NCBI RefSeq assembly: GCF_000970325.1
Contig: NZ_CP009518.1
Span: 434,001-498,000 of the forward strand
Direction of reading: 5' to 3'
Length of the DNA: 64,000 bases
Source of the DNA: Methanococcoides methylutens MM1
GTDB lineage: Archaea > Halobacteriota > Methanosarcinia > Methanosarcinales > Methanosarcinaceae
Position 1 is the stretch's first letter. Every line of letters begins with the position of its first letter. The notes below the pieces were generated by a model. The model searched no databases and had not been told where the DNA came from. It saw only the letters and a list, made by a program, of their open reading frames with translations. The position numbers were made by a program, and so were the translations under genes. Positions 1 to 10,914 of this stretch are shown in pieces.

Positions 1-3000
1 TACTTTTAAGTGTTTTGATTTTACTGGTAGCTTCGCCAGTGGTATCGGCAGAAGAACAGAGAACAAAAATAACTTACATCGGTTATTCTGATGCTTATTC
101 TGAGAATGAATGTCTGGAGATTGCCAGTCAGACGAATGATCACAGCTGACTTGATAGAATACACTTTCATTGCATACGCTAACTCAACATATGGTGCAAG
201 CGAAGAGTTACTGGCAGCTGCAGAAACGGGATTCTTGGAAACACAGGATGTTATACTCTGTGATATGGTAGGAGCTGATGTGTATACAGCATATAACGGC
301 ACTATAAATGAAAGTCTGATAAGGGCACAAGAGAAAGGAACCGAATTGTATAGTATAAGTTCTAAAAACACCCCTTCATATTTTGATTATATATCAGAAA
401 ATACGGATGATTCAGACCCTATATGCACATACTATCAGGGAATAGATACCACTGAGAAAGGAATCGAAAATGCTGAGAACCTGCTGATGTATCTGGCAAT
501 GAGGACAAAAATAACTTACATCGGTTATTCTGATGCTTATTCTGAGAATGAATGTCTGGAGATTGCCAGTCAGACGAATGATCACAGTGACTTGATAGAA
601 TACACTTTCATTGCATACGCTAACTCAACATATGGTGCAAGCGAAGAGTTACTGGCAGCTGCAGAAACGGGATTCTTGGAAACACAGGATGTTATACTCT
701 GTGATATGGTAGGAGCTGATGTGTATACAGCATATAACGGCACTATAAATGAAAGTCTGATAAGGGCACAAGAGAAAGGAACCGAATTGTATAGTATAAG
801 TTCTAAAAACACCCCTTCATATTTTGATTATATATCAGAAAATACGGATGATTCAGACCCTATATGCACATACTATCAGGGAATAGATACCACTGAGGAA
901 GGAATCGAAAATGCCGAGAAGCTGCTGATGTATCTGGCAACAGGGTGCTCCACTTTTTCGGAAATAGCTATTCTTGGAAATGATGAGGTCGATTTCAATA
1001 AATTTATATTTATATTGGGCACAGAGTTTAATGAAGTTTCTCTAAATAATGCAACCCTTGATACAAACATCTCTGAGAACTTGAATGTTACCATATTCAC
1101 TCCTTCTAATCCTGTACCTGACGAATTTGATTTCTCAGGATATGGAGTTATCTTCATAGAGTCTCAGAATGAATCATTGGTAGATGGATGGACTTCCAGT
1201 ATAAAATCTGCCAAGTCAGGTGGTGCAATGGTAATAGGGTACAATCTTTCATCCAATGTAACGGTATCCAATGTTGACCTTTATTCTGAGGAATATACAG
1301 ATATAGAAAGGTATTGGATTCAGGGTGGGGATTCCAACATGGAATCCATGCTCAAATTCATGGGTCAAAAGTTCAGTGATCAATGGGTAAGTGAATCTAT
1401 CTCCAAACCTGAAGTAGTTCACCCAAAAATCAATGTGACTTATATTCTAAACGACTATGGAACCCTTTCCACTCTAAACAATGTTCTTTCAGAGAGGGCT
1501 GTTGTAACCGATCGTTTCAATGTATCTGTTATGAACGGTGAGTATGCGGTTGAAAACCTGGTTGATGTTTCTGATCAGGATGTCATAATACTTTACATGC
1601 TAAGGGGGACACAGATTACTGAATTAAAGGCAGTCTTCCAGGAAACTAAAGCTGAAGACACACAAATTGGAATGTTTGGTATAGATAATCCTGAGATCTA
1701 TGGCATTGCTACTTTTGATATGAACAGTTCTAGCTATAATTTTTTGCAAGAATACTTTTACAATAATGGCTACTCCAATATGGAACAGTGGATAAGGGCT
1801 ATCGGCTTCACTTTTGAAGGTGCATATATTGAATATTCAGAAGCAACGCAACCTTCTATACCTGATCATGGTATTTATCATCCTGATGCTTTCCCAAGAA
1901 TATTTGAGGATAGCGGCGAATATCTTGAGTGGTACAAAAACCACGGTTATAATGCATCCGCACCAACCATAGGCATAATAGCAAATTACAAGATTGGAAA
2001 AGATCCTCTCGTATTGACCGCGGATGATCAAATTATCAGGAACCTTGAATCAAAAGGTTGCAACGTAATTTATTCTACGTTTGAAGTAATTACGGATGAT
2101 GGCTCAGAATGTTTTGTAAATAATGATGAAGTTATTGTGGATTCTATAATCTCTCTGAAAGGTTTTAATTTTGAATATAAAGATCCTTCTGTTGGGGTTA
2201 AGTCTTTGAATGAATACAATGTTCCGGTGATAAAAGGTCTTCTTGACACATATCATACCCCAGATATGTACAATTCAAGTGTTCATGGACTGAACACTCT
2301 GTCTTTACCATCTCAGGTAACTATGCCTGAACTAGAAGGCTTGATTGATTATATATGGATAGCAGGAGGCTCAGAAGTCGAAGGTTATCACCAGCCTTTG
2401 ACATATCAGATCGATTGGATGTGCGATAGGGCTATATCCTGGGCAGAACTTAGTAAAATGTCCAATTCTGACAAAAAGGTCAGCATCATATACTACAACC
2501 ATGAAGGTGGTAAGAACAATATCGGTGCAAGTTATCTGGATATTGCTTCTAGTTTTGAAGTATTGCTTGATAGTATGAATGCCAGTGGTTACGATACAGG
2601 TAATGGTAGCATTCCAAACAGCAGTGAATTCATTGACCTATTCATAGAAAGCAGAAATGTAGGTTCATGGGCACCGGGTGAACTTGAAAAGGTTGTTGAA
2701 TCGGGCAATGTCACTCTTGTTCCGGTAGATGACTATCTGGAATGGTACAACACTCTTCCACAATCTGTAAGGGATGAAGTTGAAGCAAGGTGGGGTGAAG
2801 CACCAGGTAATATAATGGTCTATGAAGGTCAATTTGTTATCCCAACAATACAGTTAGGAAACATCAACTTCATACCACAGCCTACCAGAGGTGACCTCTC
2901 AGATGAGTTAGTGATGTATCATGACAAGGATCTTCCACCTACTCATCAGTATCTTGCAACATATTTCTGGATCAATCAGGTCTATGATGCCGATGCAATG

Positions 3001-5493
3001 ATTCATTTCGGTACTCACGGTACACAGGAATGGTTGCCGGGCAAAGAAGTAGGATTGTGGCGCTATGATTATCCATCAATTATGGTGGCTGATACTCCTG
3101 TAGTATATCCTTACATTATGGACAATGTAGGGGAAGGTACTCAGGCTAAGCGCCGTGGTAATGCGGTGATTATAGATCACTTGATACCTCCTATAACAGA
3201 TTCAGGTCTTTATGGTGAACTTGCAGAGATGCACGACAAGATACATGAATATGAAGAGGCTGCAGATGCTAATAACTCTGCAAGGATGGCTCTCTATCGA
3301 AATAGTACGATCGAGAAATATGAGAATCTTTCAATGGAGTACGACCTCGGTGTGAGTCCTGACCAAATGCGAGCCATGTCAGAAGTGGAATTTGAGGATT
3401 TTGTTACAAACGACGTCCATAATTACTTGCATGAGCTTCAGGGCACCCTTATGCCTCTTGGCCTCCATGTTTTTGGAGTTGCCCCTGCAGATAATAAACT
3501 TGTGTGTATGGTAAAGTCAATGCTTCATAATGATTTCATCCAGCACATAGCAACTGTTATTCAATATGAAAATACAAGCTGGGATGAAGAAGATCTGGAG
3601 AATGTATCCAATTATCGGGCCAGTGATTTGTTGAATGCCACCTTACTCAATGGAGCTAATGTATCTCAGGCTCAATTAGATGTTCTGGGAATCGTTGATT
3701 CTAATATTACAGCAGATCTTAATATGGCTCATGATTATTCTATACATCTAAAGAATACTACCCATGAAATTGATCAGACTCTTAATGCTTTGAACGGTGG
3801 CTATGTTGAACCCGGACCAGGTAATGATCCAATAAGGAACCCGGATACTCTACCTACAGGAAGAAACTTTTACAGTTTTGATCCAAGAACTATTCCGGAC
3901 GCAGAAACTGAAATTTTGGGTGCAGCACTGGCTGATCAAATGCTTGAACAATATAATTCAACGCATGGAACATATCCTAAAAAGGTGACGTATATCTTGT
4001 GGTCTGTTGAAACAATGCGCCATGAAGGTTTAATGGAAGCACAGATATATTCTCTTCTTGGGGTTAAATTGGAGAGGGATAGTAATGGCTATATTAGTGG
4101 ATACAAAGTAATTCCACAGGAAGACATGACTCATCCAAGAATAGATGTTGTTGTAACTCCTTCAGGACTTTACAGGGACACTTTCCCACATCATCTTCAG
4201 TGGATAGATCAAGCAGTTCGTGAAGTTGCTGCACTTGACGAAAGCAATGAGTCAAATTATGTCAGATGGAACTCTCTGATAATGGAGGAAGCATTGCTTG
4301 AACAGGGATATGACAATGATACTGCTCTTATACTCTCCCGTTCAAGAATTTTCAGTGAATCTCCTGGAGCTTATGGAACAGGTCTTCCGGGAGCTATAAC
4401 TGCAAGTGATACGTGGGAAAGTGAGGATGAACTGGCAGACCTGTACATGTCTCGTATGTCCAATATATACGGACAAGACATATGGGGTGAGAGTTATGAA
4501 GATGTCTTCAGGATGAACCTTCAGGATGTTGAAGTAGCTATGCACAGTGATTCTTCCAATCTTTATGGTATCATTGACAATGATGATTTCTACCAGTATC
4601 TGGGAGGACTCAGTCTTGCTGTGAGGTCACTTACAGGCGAGAATCCGGAAATGTATGTTGCTGATTTTAAGAATGCAGATAATCCGGAGATTATAACTTT
4701 TGAAGAAGCCTACAGGAAAGATATCCGTTCAACACTTTTCAATCCTAAATTCATATCCGGAATGATGGAATATGATTACGCAGGTGCCCGTGAATTTATG
4801 AATACTATAGAGCATATCTGGGGACTGGATGTAACAACGCCGGATATGGTCACTGATTCGGACTGGGATGAGATCTATGCTGTATATGTGGAAGACAAAT
4901 ATGATCTGGGTGTTGACGAGTTCATGAAATCGGATGACAATGTTTATGCCTATCAGGCTACGCTTAAGAGAATGATCGAAGCTGAGCGAAAAGGTTACTG
5001 GGATGCATCAGACGAGGTTCTCCGGAACCTGGTGGCTGAATACACAAAATCAGTTGTAGAGAATGGTGTAACATGCTGTCACCACACATGTGGAAATGCT
5101 CTGCTTGATGAGTATGTGCAGGGAATAATGTCTGTACCTGGTGTTGTCGACCAGACAACCATCGATGAGTACAACAAATTGATGCAGGATGCAACACAAC
5201 GTTATCCTGAAACCAGTTCCCACAAGAGCAGTTCGAACACTCCTTCGGCAAACGTAGTCAATAGCACAACAACCAATGTTGATGGAGGGTATGGAACTAC
5301 TACCGACCAGCCAACGGACGCTGCCCAGCAAAGCACACCAGATAATTATGTAGAAGGGTATGAAATGACTCGAGAGAGCACTCCTGAAGAGTCATCATCT
5401 TCATCTTTCTCAGGATCTGACATAATGGGAGCACTGTTAGTATTAGCAGCAGTGGGTGCTATATCTATCGGACTCAGAAGACGCCGACTTTAA
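1..5493 (+). CDS. Secreted, membrane-anchored CobN/BchH-like metal chelatase (5' end outside window; frameshift near 146)
   Basis: Large subunit of the CobN/magnesium-chelatase H family, which binds the tetrapyrrole during metal insertion. The family core is plain at about 2880-3230 (HFGTHGTQEW, then GEGTQAKRRG). The start lies left of the window: frame 3 from base 3 reads the end of a signal peptide (LLVASPVVSAEEQ) and runs to a TGA at 147-149. The main 1800-codon frame (open from 91) follows after a one-base insertion. Residues near the N-terminus are present twice (see repeat). The C-terminus has a Ser/Thr-rich stalk, one membrane segment (GALLVLAAVGAISIGL) and RRRR, so the chelatase domain is predicted outside the cell. 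Secreted CobN-like proteins are known in Methanosarcinales; their substrate is unknown. The frameshift separates signal peptide from body: either a young pseudogene or a sequence error. Confidence 0.85.
63..945 (+). repeat. Tandem duplication, two 441-bp units, inside the CobN-like gene
   Basis: Copy 1 (about 63-504) and copy 2 (about 505-945) are head to tail. Over about 440 bp I see three substitutions near the end (GAGAAA/GAGGAA, GCTGAG/GCCGAG, AACCTG/AAGCTG) and one indel: copy 1 reads CACAGCTGAC where copy 2 reads CACAGTGAC. The unit is 441 nt (147 codons), so the duplication itself is in frame; the extra C at 146 breaks the reading frame. Near identity implies a recent event. Confidence 0.95.
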
Positions 5494-5498
5494 GCTAT

Positions 5499-5530
5499 GA
5501 ACACCCATCCGGGTGTTCAATTCTTTTTTA
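5499..5530 (+). terminator. Hairpin terminator after the CobN-like gene
   Basis: Perfect 8-bp stem GAACACCC (5499-5506) / GGGTGTTC (5511-5518) with loop ATCC, six bases after the stop codon and followed by a T-rich tract (5520-5530). Confidence 0.7.
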
Positions 5531-5668
5531 TTTCTCTGTTTATTTTATTTCATTTGCTTTAGCATGTGATTTTCACTGAAAACAATTACAATTAAAAATA
5601 ATTAAAGTTTGTTTTATTACGAATGAGTTTTTACTACATCATTACCTGATCTTCTGGTGGTGATAAAA

Positions 5669-6829
5669 ATGATAACTGATCCGATCTGTAAAGCTCATGT
5701 AAACGAGGACACTGCCTATGTTACGGACTATGGCGGCAAAAAGTACTACTTCTGCTCCCCCGAATGCAAGAATAAATTCGACCAGCTTGAAAAGAGCGTA
5801 ATACGCCTGAAGCGTAACATTGGTGAGAAGGAGAGGATCTCTTTTGGAAAGCTCAAGAAGGAGATCATAAATCTGGGGATCTGTACTCTGTGCGGTGCCT
5901 GCGTCTCTTCCTGTGAGTCCATAGCCTTTGTGAACAGCCAGCCTAAACTGATTGATAAGTGCACTGCCTGTGGTGTCTGCTACAACCAGTGCCCGAGGAC
6001 CGTCACAAGAGAAGAGGACCTTGTGGGCAAGCTCAGGTTCGGCTATGCAGCCAGGTCTGCAATGCCCGGCTCTAAGGGTCAGGATGGTGGTGTTGTCACC
6101 TCTCTGCTTGCATACGGTCTTGAGGAGGGGCTTCTTGACTGTGCCATCGTTACAAGGAAGTCGGAAGATGATCCCTGGAGGCCTGAACCTTTTATTGCAA
6201 CGACCGCAGATGAGGTTCTTGAGTCGGCAGGAAGCATCTATTCCCACAGCATGACCATGGAGCCGCTAATGAGTGCTATCAAGCAGGGTATGAGGAGCAT
6301 TGCATTTGTGGGTCCGAGTTGTAATATAGATGCTGTTCACAAGATGCAGACAAGTCCATACGGATTCCTTCATCTGTTCCTCAGGGCAAAGGTCCTGAAG
6401 TTCGGTCTTTTCTGCATGGACGGTTTCGAGCATGAGGGTATCAGGGAATTTGTGCAAGCGAAAGGAATGGACCTCAATGACATCGAGTCCATGAAGATCC
6501 GTAAAGGTGTCTTTGAATTTGGTATGTCTGATGGCCTAAAAAGCTATGATCTCTCAGAACTGGACCGTTACAGGTCCACTTCCTGTAAGTTCTGTACCGA
6601 TATGGCTGCAGAGAATTCGGACATCTCTTTTGGAGGTGTGGGTACACCACAGGGCTGGAGCACTGTCCTGGCACGTTCATCCATTGGCTAGGAGATCCTC
6701 TGCGAGGCGATAGACAATGGCTATATTGATGCAAGGCGCCTTGAGAAGAAGGAAATGGATCGTGCCGTCAATCTTGCAAAGATGAAGAAGGTACAGATGT
6801 ATGGTCTGAACCGCAGGCAAAAGAAATGA
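5669..6829 (+). CDS. YHS domain-F420 dehydrogenase beta-subunit (FrhB-like) fusion with in-frame amber codon (probable pyrrolysine)
   Basis: The N-terminal 40 residues form a YHS metal-binding domain (DPICKAHV, then KYYFCSPECKNKF). Two 4Fe-4S motifs follow (CTLCGACVSSC; CTACGVCYNQCP), then the FrhB/FpoF N- and C-terminal domains that bind FAD and react with coenzyme F420. The frame meets TAG at 6689-6691 (codon 341) after ARSSIG and continues for 45 more family-like codons (EILCEAIDNGYID...) to TGA at 6827-6829. FrhB homologues normally continue at this point, so the amber is internal, not terminal. ATG 5669 is chosen over GTG 5657 because GGTGGTGAT (5656-5664) is a strong SD five bases upstream. 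The protein is about 386 residues. The redox partner is unknown; no hydrogenase or Fpo genes are adjacent. Confidence 0.8.
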
Positions 6830-7011
6830 TCTTTTGTAGTGTTGCTCTACCTACGAATCAGTAACAAAAATGGTGGGTCTATAGGTGGAGTAGCAACCAG
6901 TAAAAAGGGCAACTTTCGATAGCTCTTGCAGGTCCGGTGAATATCTAGAGTGAATATATGGATGTTCGTAGATGTTGAATTGATATCAGGTGATGGTAAT
7001 AGTCCTCAATG

Positions 7012-7075
7012 AAGAGGTTTTAACTTGAATTGCCTTTTAAGAAACTGTTTTCTGGTAAAGGAAGTAAAACCTCTT
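7012..7075. repeat. Inverted repeat between convergent genes
   Basis: AAGAGGTTTTA (7012-7022) is the exact reverse complement of TAAAACCTCTT (7065-7075), 42 bases apart. It lies between the convergent F420-family gene and the ferric-reductase-like gene, just past the latter's stop, so it may be part of a terminator. The remaining 6830-7011 shows no gene I can support. Confidence 0.4.
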
Positions 7076-7080
7076 TCGAT

Positions 7081-7659
7081 TTATGATCTTGAGTTGATCA
7101 GATGTTTATGAACAAAAACTCCGAAAACTATCAGTGCCATGGATATCCATAGTATTTTCATTATTGTATATTGAAGATCTGTTCCAATTAACCATGCATG
7201 CATGAAGATCATTATGAAAGCAAGGTAGTTCAAATAATGGAAGTTCTTCCATTTTTTGATAATATGCTTCCTGTATACGGCTGCTGCTACTGCTATTAAT
7301 ATAAGGTAAAATGCAGGTCTGCCTGCAAGTTCCAAAAAATCCTTTAGTGGATATAATACCGGTAAAAATACTGAGATACTTTTTTCTTCGAATGCGAATG
7401 CAATGGGATGTATGACCATGAGGGATATCCCTATTCTGGCGAGAAGATGGTGTATGGTGATAAATCCGGTTCCAAAAATTTTCATCATCTGCATCATGTA
7501 TTCAGAAGATAGTATTGCTAAAAAGATGAACAGATAAGCAAATAGTCCTGTTGCCCTGTCGACCATCCTTAATGGCATATCCTTTTCCTGTAAAAGTATG
7601 AAGATAATTATTGCTGAAACAAAAAACACAAAGGATATTGCTGTCGTCCGACGTTCCAT
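7081..7659 (-). CDS. Ferric-reductase-like transmembrane (b-type haem) protein
   Basis: A 192-residue protein with about six hydrophobic segments, in the size range of the ferric reductase-like transmembrane domain (YedZ/MsrQ-like) family. Candidate haem-ligand histidines lie in membrane segments: HHLLARIG, VIHPIAF and FMHAWLIG. No flavin or NAD domain is attached, so it would pass electrons across the membrane with a separate partner. It is convergent with the F420-family gene. The family call rests on topology and histidine spacing; donor and acceptor are unknown. Confidence 0.6.
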   Translation of the reverse strand: MERRTTAISFVFFVSAIIIFILLQEKDMPLRMVDRATGLFAYLFIFLAILSSEYMMQMMKIFGTGFITIHHLLARIGISLMVIHPIAFAFEEKSISVFLPVLYPLKDFLELAGRPAFYLILIAVAAAVYRKHIIKKWKNFHYLNYLAFIMIFMHAWLIGTDLQYTIMKILWISMALIVFGVFVHKHLINSRS

Positions 7660-7858
7660 CAGGCACCTCTAATTATATTAGGATGTAATTTCTATAAAGT
7701 TGTTTCCTGTTCCTTAATGAAAACCTGCACATCTATTCTGATTATCTGAGGTATAATTAGGTAAATAAGGTAAGTTTTTAGTTGTGGATATCAGATACTT
7801 CCAGTAAAGAATGAACTCAAGGATTCTGGCAGTTATATAATTTAAAAAAGAATAATGA

Positions 7859-7930
7859 TGGACCGGTCGGGAATTGAACCCGAGGCCTCTACCATGCCAA
7901 GGTAGCGATCTTCCCCTGATCTACCGGCCC
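7859..7930 (-). tRNA. tRNA-Ala (GGC)
   Basis: Minus-strand cloverleaf: acceptor GGGCCGG/CCGGTCC, anticodon stem CTACC/GGTAG around loop TTGGCAT (anticodon GGC), T-arm with GGTTCAATTCC. The G3:U70 pair, the alanine identity element, is present. Discriminator A at 7859; CCA is not encoded. Confidence 0.93.
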
Positions 7931-8106
7931 AATGTTTAGAACATACTTACCATTATCGGAAATAAACCTATCGCTGGATTATTCTATCATTTTCCAGCAC
8001 ACCTTCGATATTTGCAAAATGAAGTTGCAGCGAAACAAAACTATTATATACTAGGATGTGTATTGTGTAGCTCGTACGATGAACAACATCGTGCAAGAGA
8101 CGCATT

Positions 8107-8183
8107 GGGCCCGTAGCTTAGCCAGGTGGAGCGCACGGCTGATAACCGTGAGGTCCTGAGTTCGAACCTCAGCGGGCCCACCA
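8107..8183 (+). tRNA. tRNA-Ile (GAT)
   Basis: Acceptor GGGCCCG/CGGGCCC, anticodon stem around loop CTGATAA (anticodon GAT), T-arm GGTTCGAACC type; CCA is encoded (8181-8183). A TATA-like ATTATATACT lies near 8043-8052, the right distance upstream. Divergent from tRNA-Ala. Confidence 0.95.
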
Positions 8184-8353
8184 ATCTATCTTTTCTAAAT
8201 TTACTATCTTTAACTACTTATTTGTTAATTTCTAGTATTGTAGTATTAGCTATAAATTTCTCCTCTTTCCATTTACTCACTGTAGTTATGAATTCATCCA
8301 GCATAACTTTCCTGTTTTCCTCCACATAGCAACAGTAGCAAAAATTGGATTTA

Positions 8354-8416
8354 AGATGTTGAGCGAAGCCCAACATCTCGAACCGCGCTCCAGAAGCGAG
8401 ATCTGGCGCATCTGGC
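8354..8416. other. Two consecutive hairpins of unknown role
   Basis: Hairpin 1: AGATGTTG-A-GC / GC-C-CAACATCT with GAA loop (8354-8378). Hairpin 2: GC-T-CCAGA / TCTGG-C-GC (8387-8409), followed by a repeated ATCTGGC (8401-8407, 8410-8416). They lie in the 332-base gap between tRNA-Ile and the next gene and are much more GC-rich than their surroundings. They could be a structured RNA or the remnant of a small element. I see nothing else supportable in the gap; a minus-strand open frame over it (8218-8454) has no recognisable features. Confidence 0.4.
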
Positions 8417-8515
8417 TGTGTAACCTCACCGGGATAATATAATAAATAAAACATAAAATTTATAAATGAATAGATATTATCTCCTTTATAAAATACATAC
8501 TATAATGGTGGACGT

Positions 8516-8887
8516 ATGAATAATAGAGACTTCTATATGGATGACGAAGATAATGAAATGGTTCTGTTGCTTCAGAAACTAAATGTTTCAAAACCTGTGG
8601 CAAAGACACTTGCCTGCTTGCTGGGTTCTGAACAGGTAACCTCACGTGAAGTGGAGATGATGTCGCGACTGAGGCAGCCAGAGGTAAGTATTGCCATGAA
8701 CTATCTCCAGAAGAACAACTGGGTTGAGGTGGAGGAAGTAAAGAAAAAACAGGGCAAAGGCAGACCAATTAAAGTTTATACTCTCACTGTTCCAATGGAT
8801 GAGATCATTGACACCATCGAGCAGAAGGTGATCTCTGAGAACAGAATGATGCTGGAGAACATTGAAAGGCTTAAAGCCCTTTCATGA
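8516..8887 (+). CDS. Winged-helix transcriptional regulator (archaeal, ArsR/TrmB-like)
   Basis: A 123-residue protein with a winged helix-turn-helix. The recognition region is around residues 40-70 (VTSREVEMMSRLRQPEVSIAMNYLQ), then a basic wing (KKKQGKGRPIKVYTL) and a C-terminal helix that probably dimerises. GGTGGACGT directly precedes the ATG. Two TATA-like tracts lie upstream (near 8456 and 8482). It stands alone upstream of the aconitase-family gene, separated by about 200 bases; a regulatory link is only possible. Target unknown. Confidence 0.75.
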   Translation: MNNRDFYMDDEDNEMVLLLQKLNVSKPVAKTLACLLGSEQVTSREVEMMSRLRQPEVSIAMNYLQKNNWVEVEEVKKKQGKGRPIKVYTLTVPMDEIIDTIEQKVISENRMMLENIERLKALS

Positions 8888-9094
8888 TCCCTCATTCATT
8901 TTTCTTAATTCTTTTCTTTTTTACATTGATCTGTTCCATTTATCGGTGTCAAGGTATCTCTGAATCCTCTTTCTAACAACTGCTTTTTTATTCCTTAACG
9001 CTTTTCTTTGTCCGTTTCAGATCTTTCGGACAGATACACATATCTATCTGGTTACTGTAGTATTCAGTAAGCAAGTGATACAGGAGTTAGTCTT

Positions 9095-10336
9095 TTGAGT
9101 ACCATAAGCGAGAAAATATTTAGCAGGGCAAGCGGAAAAGAAGTAAAAGCAAATGAGTTTACGATGGCTAAAGTGGATTATGCAATGGCCCATGACGGCA
9201 CCAGTGTGCTTGCAGTAAGATCATTCAAGAAGATGGGTCTTGATAAGGTCTGGGATCCAAAACGTATTGTGATCCCATTCGATCATCTCACTCCGGCCAA
9301 CACGGAGACAACTGCTGATTTACATCATGATATCAGGGAGTGGATCGCAGAGCAGGGAATCCCCAATTTCTTTGATGTGGGTGAAGGTATCTGCCATCAG
9401 GTTCTTCCTGAGAACGGTTTTGCAATGCCTGGTAAACTTGTGGTTGGTGCTGATTCTCATTCATGTACATACGGCGCTTTCGGAGCATTCGGTACCGGTG
9501 TTGGGGCAACTGATATGTCCGAGATCTTTGCTTCTGGTAAGCTCTGGTTCAAAGTCCCTGAGACCATTAAAGTAACAGCCAGTGGGAAATTGAGTAAAAA
9601 TGTACTTGCCAAGGATGTTACTCTGAAGGTCATTGGTACAGTAGGTGCTGCTGGTGCTACTTACAAAGCAGCGGAGTTTTACGGTGACACAATTACAGAT
9701 CTTTCAATGTCTGGCAGGATGACCCTTTCTAACATGGCTATCGAGATGGGCGGCAAGGCTGGTATCGTACCGCCTGACAAGAAGACATTCGAATTCCTTG
9801 AGGGCAGGGCTGTTGAGGATTACGAGCCTGTCTATGCTGACGATGATGCTGAATACTGTGCTGAATATGAGATCGACGGAGCAAACCTTGAACCTCAGGT
9901 TGCCCGCCCTCATCAGGTTGACAATGTATGTGATGTCCCTGAAGTGGCCGGTACAAAGGTGGATCAGGTCTTCATCGGAACATGTACTAACGGAAGGCTT
10001 GAAGATCTCGAGGTTGCTGCTGATTTCCTTAAGGGCGAGAAAGTGGCAGTAAGAACCATCGTCATTCCTGCATCACGTTCGATAATGATCGAAGCTATCC
10101 GCAACGGCATTGCAGAAACATTGTTGGAGGCAGGTGCGACCCTTGCAACTCCCGGATGCGGTCCATGTCTTGGCGGACATATGGGTGTCATCGGTGATGG
10201 GGAAGTGTGTATCTCTACAGCAAACCGTAATTTCAGGGGCAGGATGGGTACTGGCGGACAGATATACCTGTCATCTCCTGCAACCGCTGCTGCATCTGCA
10301 CTTACCGGAGAGATCACTGATCCAAGGGAAGTTTGA
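9095..10336 (+). CDS. leuC: 3-isopropylmalate dehydratase / homoaconitase large subunit
   Basis: Aconitase-superfamily large subunit, 413 residues, archaeal LeuC/HacA type. It dehydrates and rehydrates isopropylmalate (leucine pathway) or homocitrate-type acids (coenzyme B pathway in methanogens). The three cluster cysteines are in the expected places: C297 (GTCTNGR), C355 and C358 (GCGPCLGG). The active-site region [20 protein letters not shown] is present. The start is TTG at 9095 with ACAGGAG upstream. The small subunit is not adjacent. Methanogens carry two paralogous pairs, and sequence alone by eye does not separate LeuC from HacA. Confidence 0.85.
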   Translation: MSTISEKIFSRASGKEVKANEFTMAKVDYAMAHDGTSVLAVRSFKKMGLDKVWDPKRIVIPFDHLTPANTETTADLHHDIREWIAEQGIPNFFDVGEGICHQVLPENGFAMPGKLVVGADSHSCTYGAFGAFGTGVGATDMSEIFASGKLWFKVPETIKVTASGKLSKNVLAKDVTLKVIGTVGAAGATYKAAEFYGDTITDLSMSGRMTLSNMAIEMGGKAGIVPPDKKTFEFLEGRAVEDYEPVYADDDAEYCAEYEIDGANLEPQVARPHQVDNVCDVPEVAGTKVDQVFIGTCTNGRLEDLEVAADFLKGEKVAVRTIVIPASRSIMIEAIRNGIAETLLEAGATLATPGCGPCLGGHMGVIGDGEVCISTANRNFRGRMGTGGQIYLSSPATAAASALTGEITDPREV

Positions 10337-10361
10337 TAATTACTTAAGTGGAGGTAGTTAA

Positions 10362-10574
10362 ATGGTAGAAGAACTGGACGAAGGAAAACTGGAACATCTT
10401 CTGGAGCACTGGATAGAGCACAACGAAAATCACAGCAAGAGCTTCACTGACTGGATCGTCAGGCTGGAAGCCGCTGGCTTCAAGGAAGTAGCGGAAAACA
10501 TTCGTACTGCTGCAGTAAGAATGGATGAATGTACAGAATATTTAAAGCAGGCAAAAGAGGTCGTGAGGAAATAA
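10362..10574 (+). CDS. Small helical protein, conserved-type hypothetical (DUF8180-like)
   Basis: A 70-residue acidic, almost fully helical protein (HLLEHWIEHNENHSKSF..., then an Ala/Met-rich helix). It resembles a small methanogen family in which the pattern LLEHWIEHN is kept; the family name is from memory and tentative. TGGAGGT lies eight bases before the ATG. It starts 25 bases after leuC and ends in a terminator hairpin, so it is probably cotranscribed with leuC. Function unknown; the conserved His/Glu pattern could bind metal. Confidence 0.7.
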   Translation: MVEELDEGKLEHLLEHWIEHNENHSKSFTDWIVRLEAAGFKEVAENIRTAAVRMDECTEYLKQAKEVVRK

Positions 10575-10600
10575 GTTCCTCACGGACGACATTTTTTATC
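10562..10600 (+). terminator. Hairpin terminator overlapping the stop codon
   Basis: CGTGAGGAA (10562-10570) pairs with TTCCTCACG (10576-10584); the five-base loop holds the TAA stop. It is followed by ATTTTTTATC and more T. Confidence 0.65.
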
Positions 10601-10698
10601 TTGTTTTAGGCTTTGTTGAAAGCCGATCGTTTTTGAAGGTAAGTTGTGGCAAAGATATATTCTGAAGAAATATCAGTGCCTGAAAATAATTACAACTA

Positions 10699-10842
10699 TC
10701 ACTCAGCTGCTCTACGAGCGGAGCTTTCAATAACAGGATGTGCGGTGGTTTCTTCAACTGTTCCGTCGCTTAACCTGAAACCATGCAATGCATGTGGCAG
10801 AGGTGAAGCTGATACAACTCTAACTTCTATTTTATTTACCAT
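10699..10842 (-). CDS. Possible 47-residue protein, unrecognised
   Basis: ATG at 10842 on the minus strand has AAGGAG eight bases upstream, and a TATA-like TTTATATA lies further upstream near 10935-10944. The peptide (MVNKIEVRVVSASPLPHALHGF...) is not low complexity and ends in ARRAAE. I do not recognise it. A longer reading from TTG 10914 is possible. It may be the 5' remnant of a longer gene, since the AT-rich desert begins next to it. Confidence 0.4.
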   Translation of the reverse strand: MVNKIEVRVVSASPLPHALHGFRLSDGTVEETTAHPVIESSARRAAE

Positions 10843-10914
10843 AGGTGTTTCTCCTTGATTTAGTATAGTTTTTGACTCCTTTGTTTTGCCCTTTGCTCCT
10901 GTTGCAGTAGGCAA

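Noticed and set aside
21-812. Two near-identical minus-strand ORFs
   Set aside because: They are the antisense of the two copies of the CobN duplication, not a gene pair.
8218-8454. 78-codon minus-strand ORF between tRNA-Ile and the regulator
   Set aside because: Runs through both hairpins, no SD, no recognisable family; at most a remnant.
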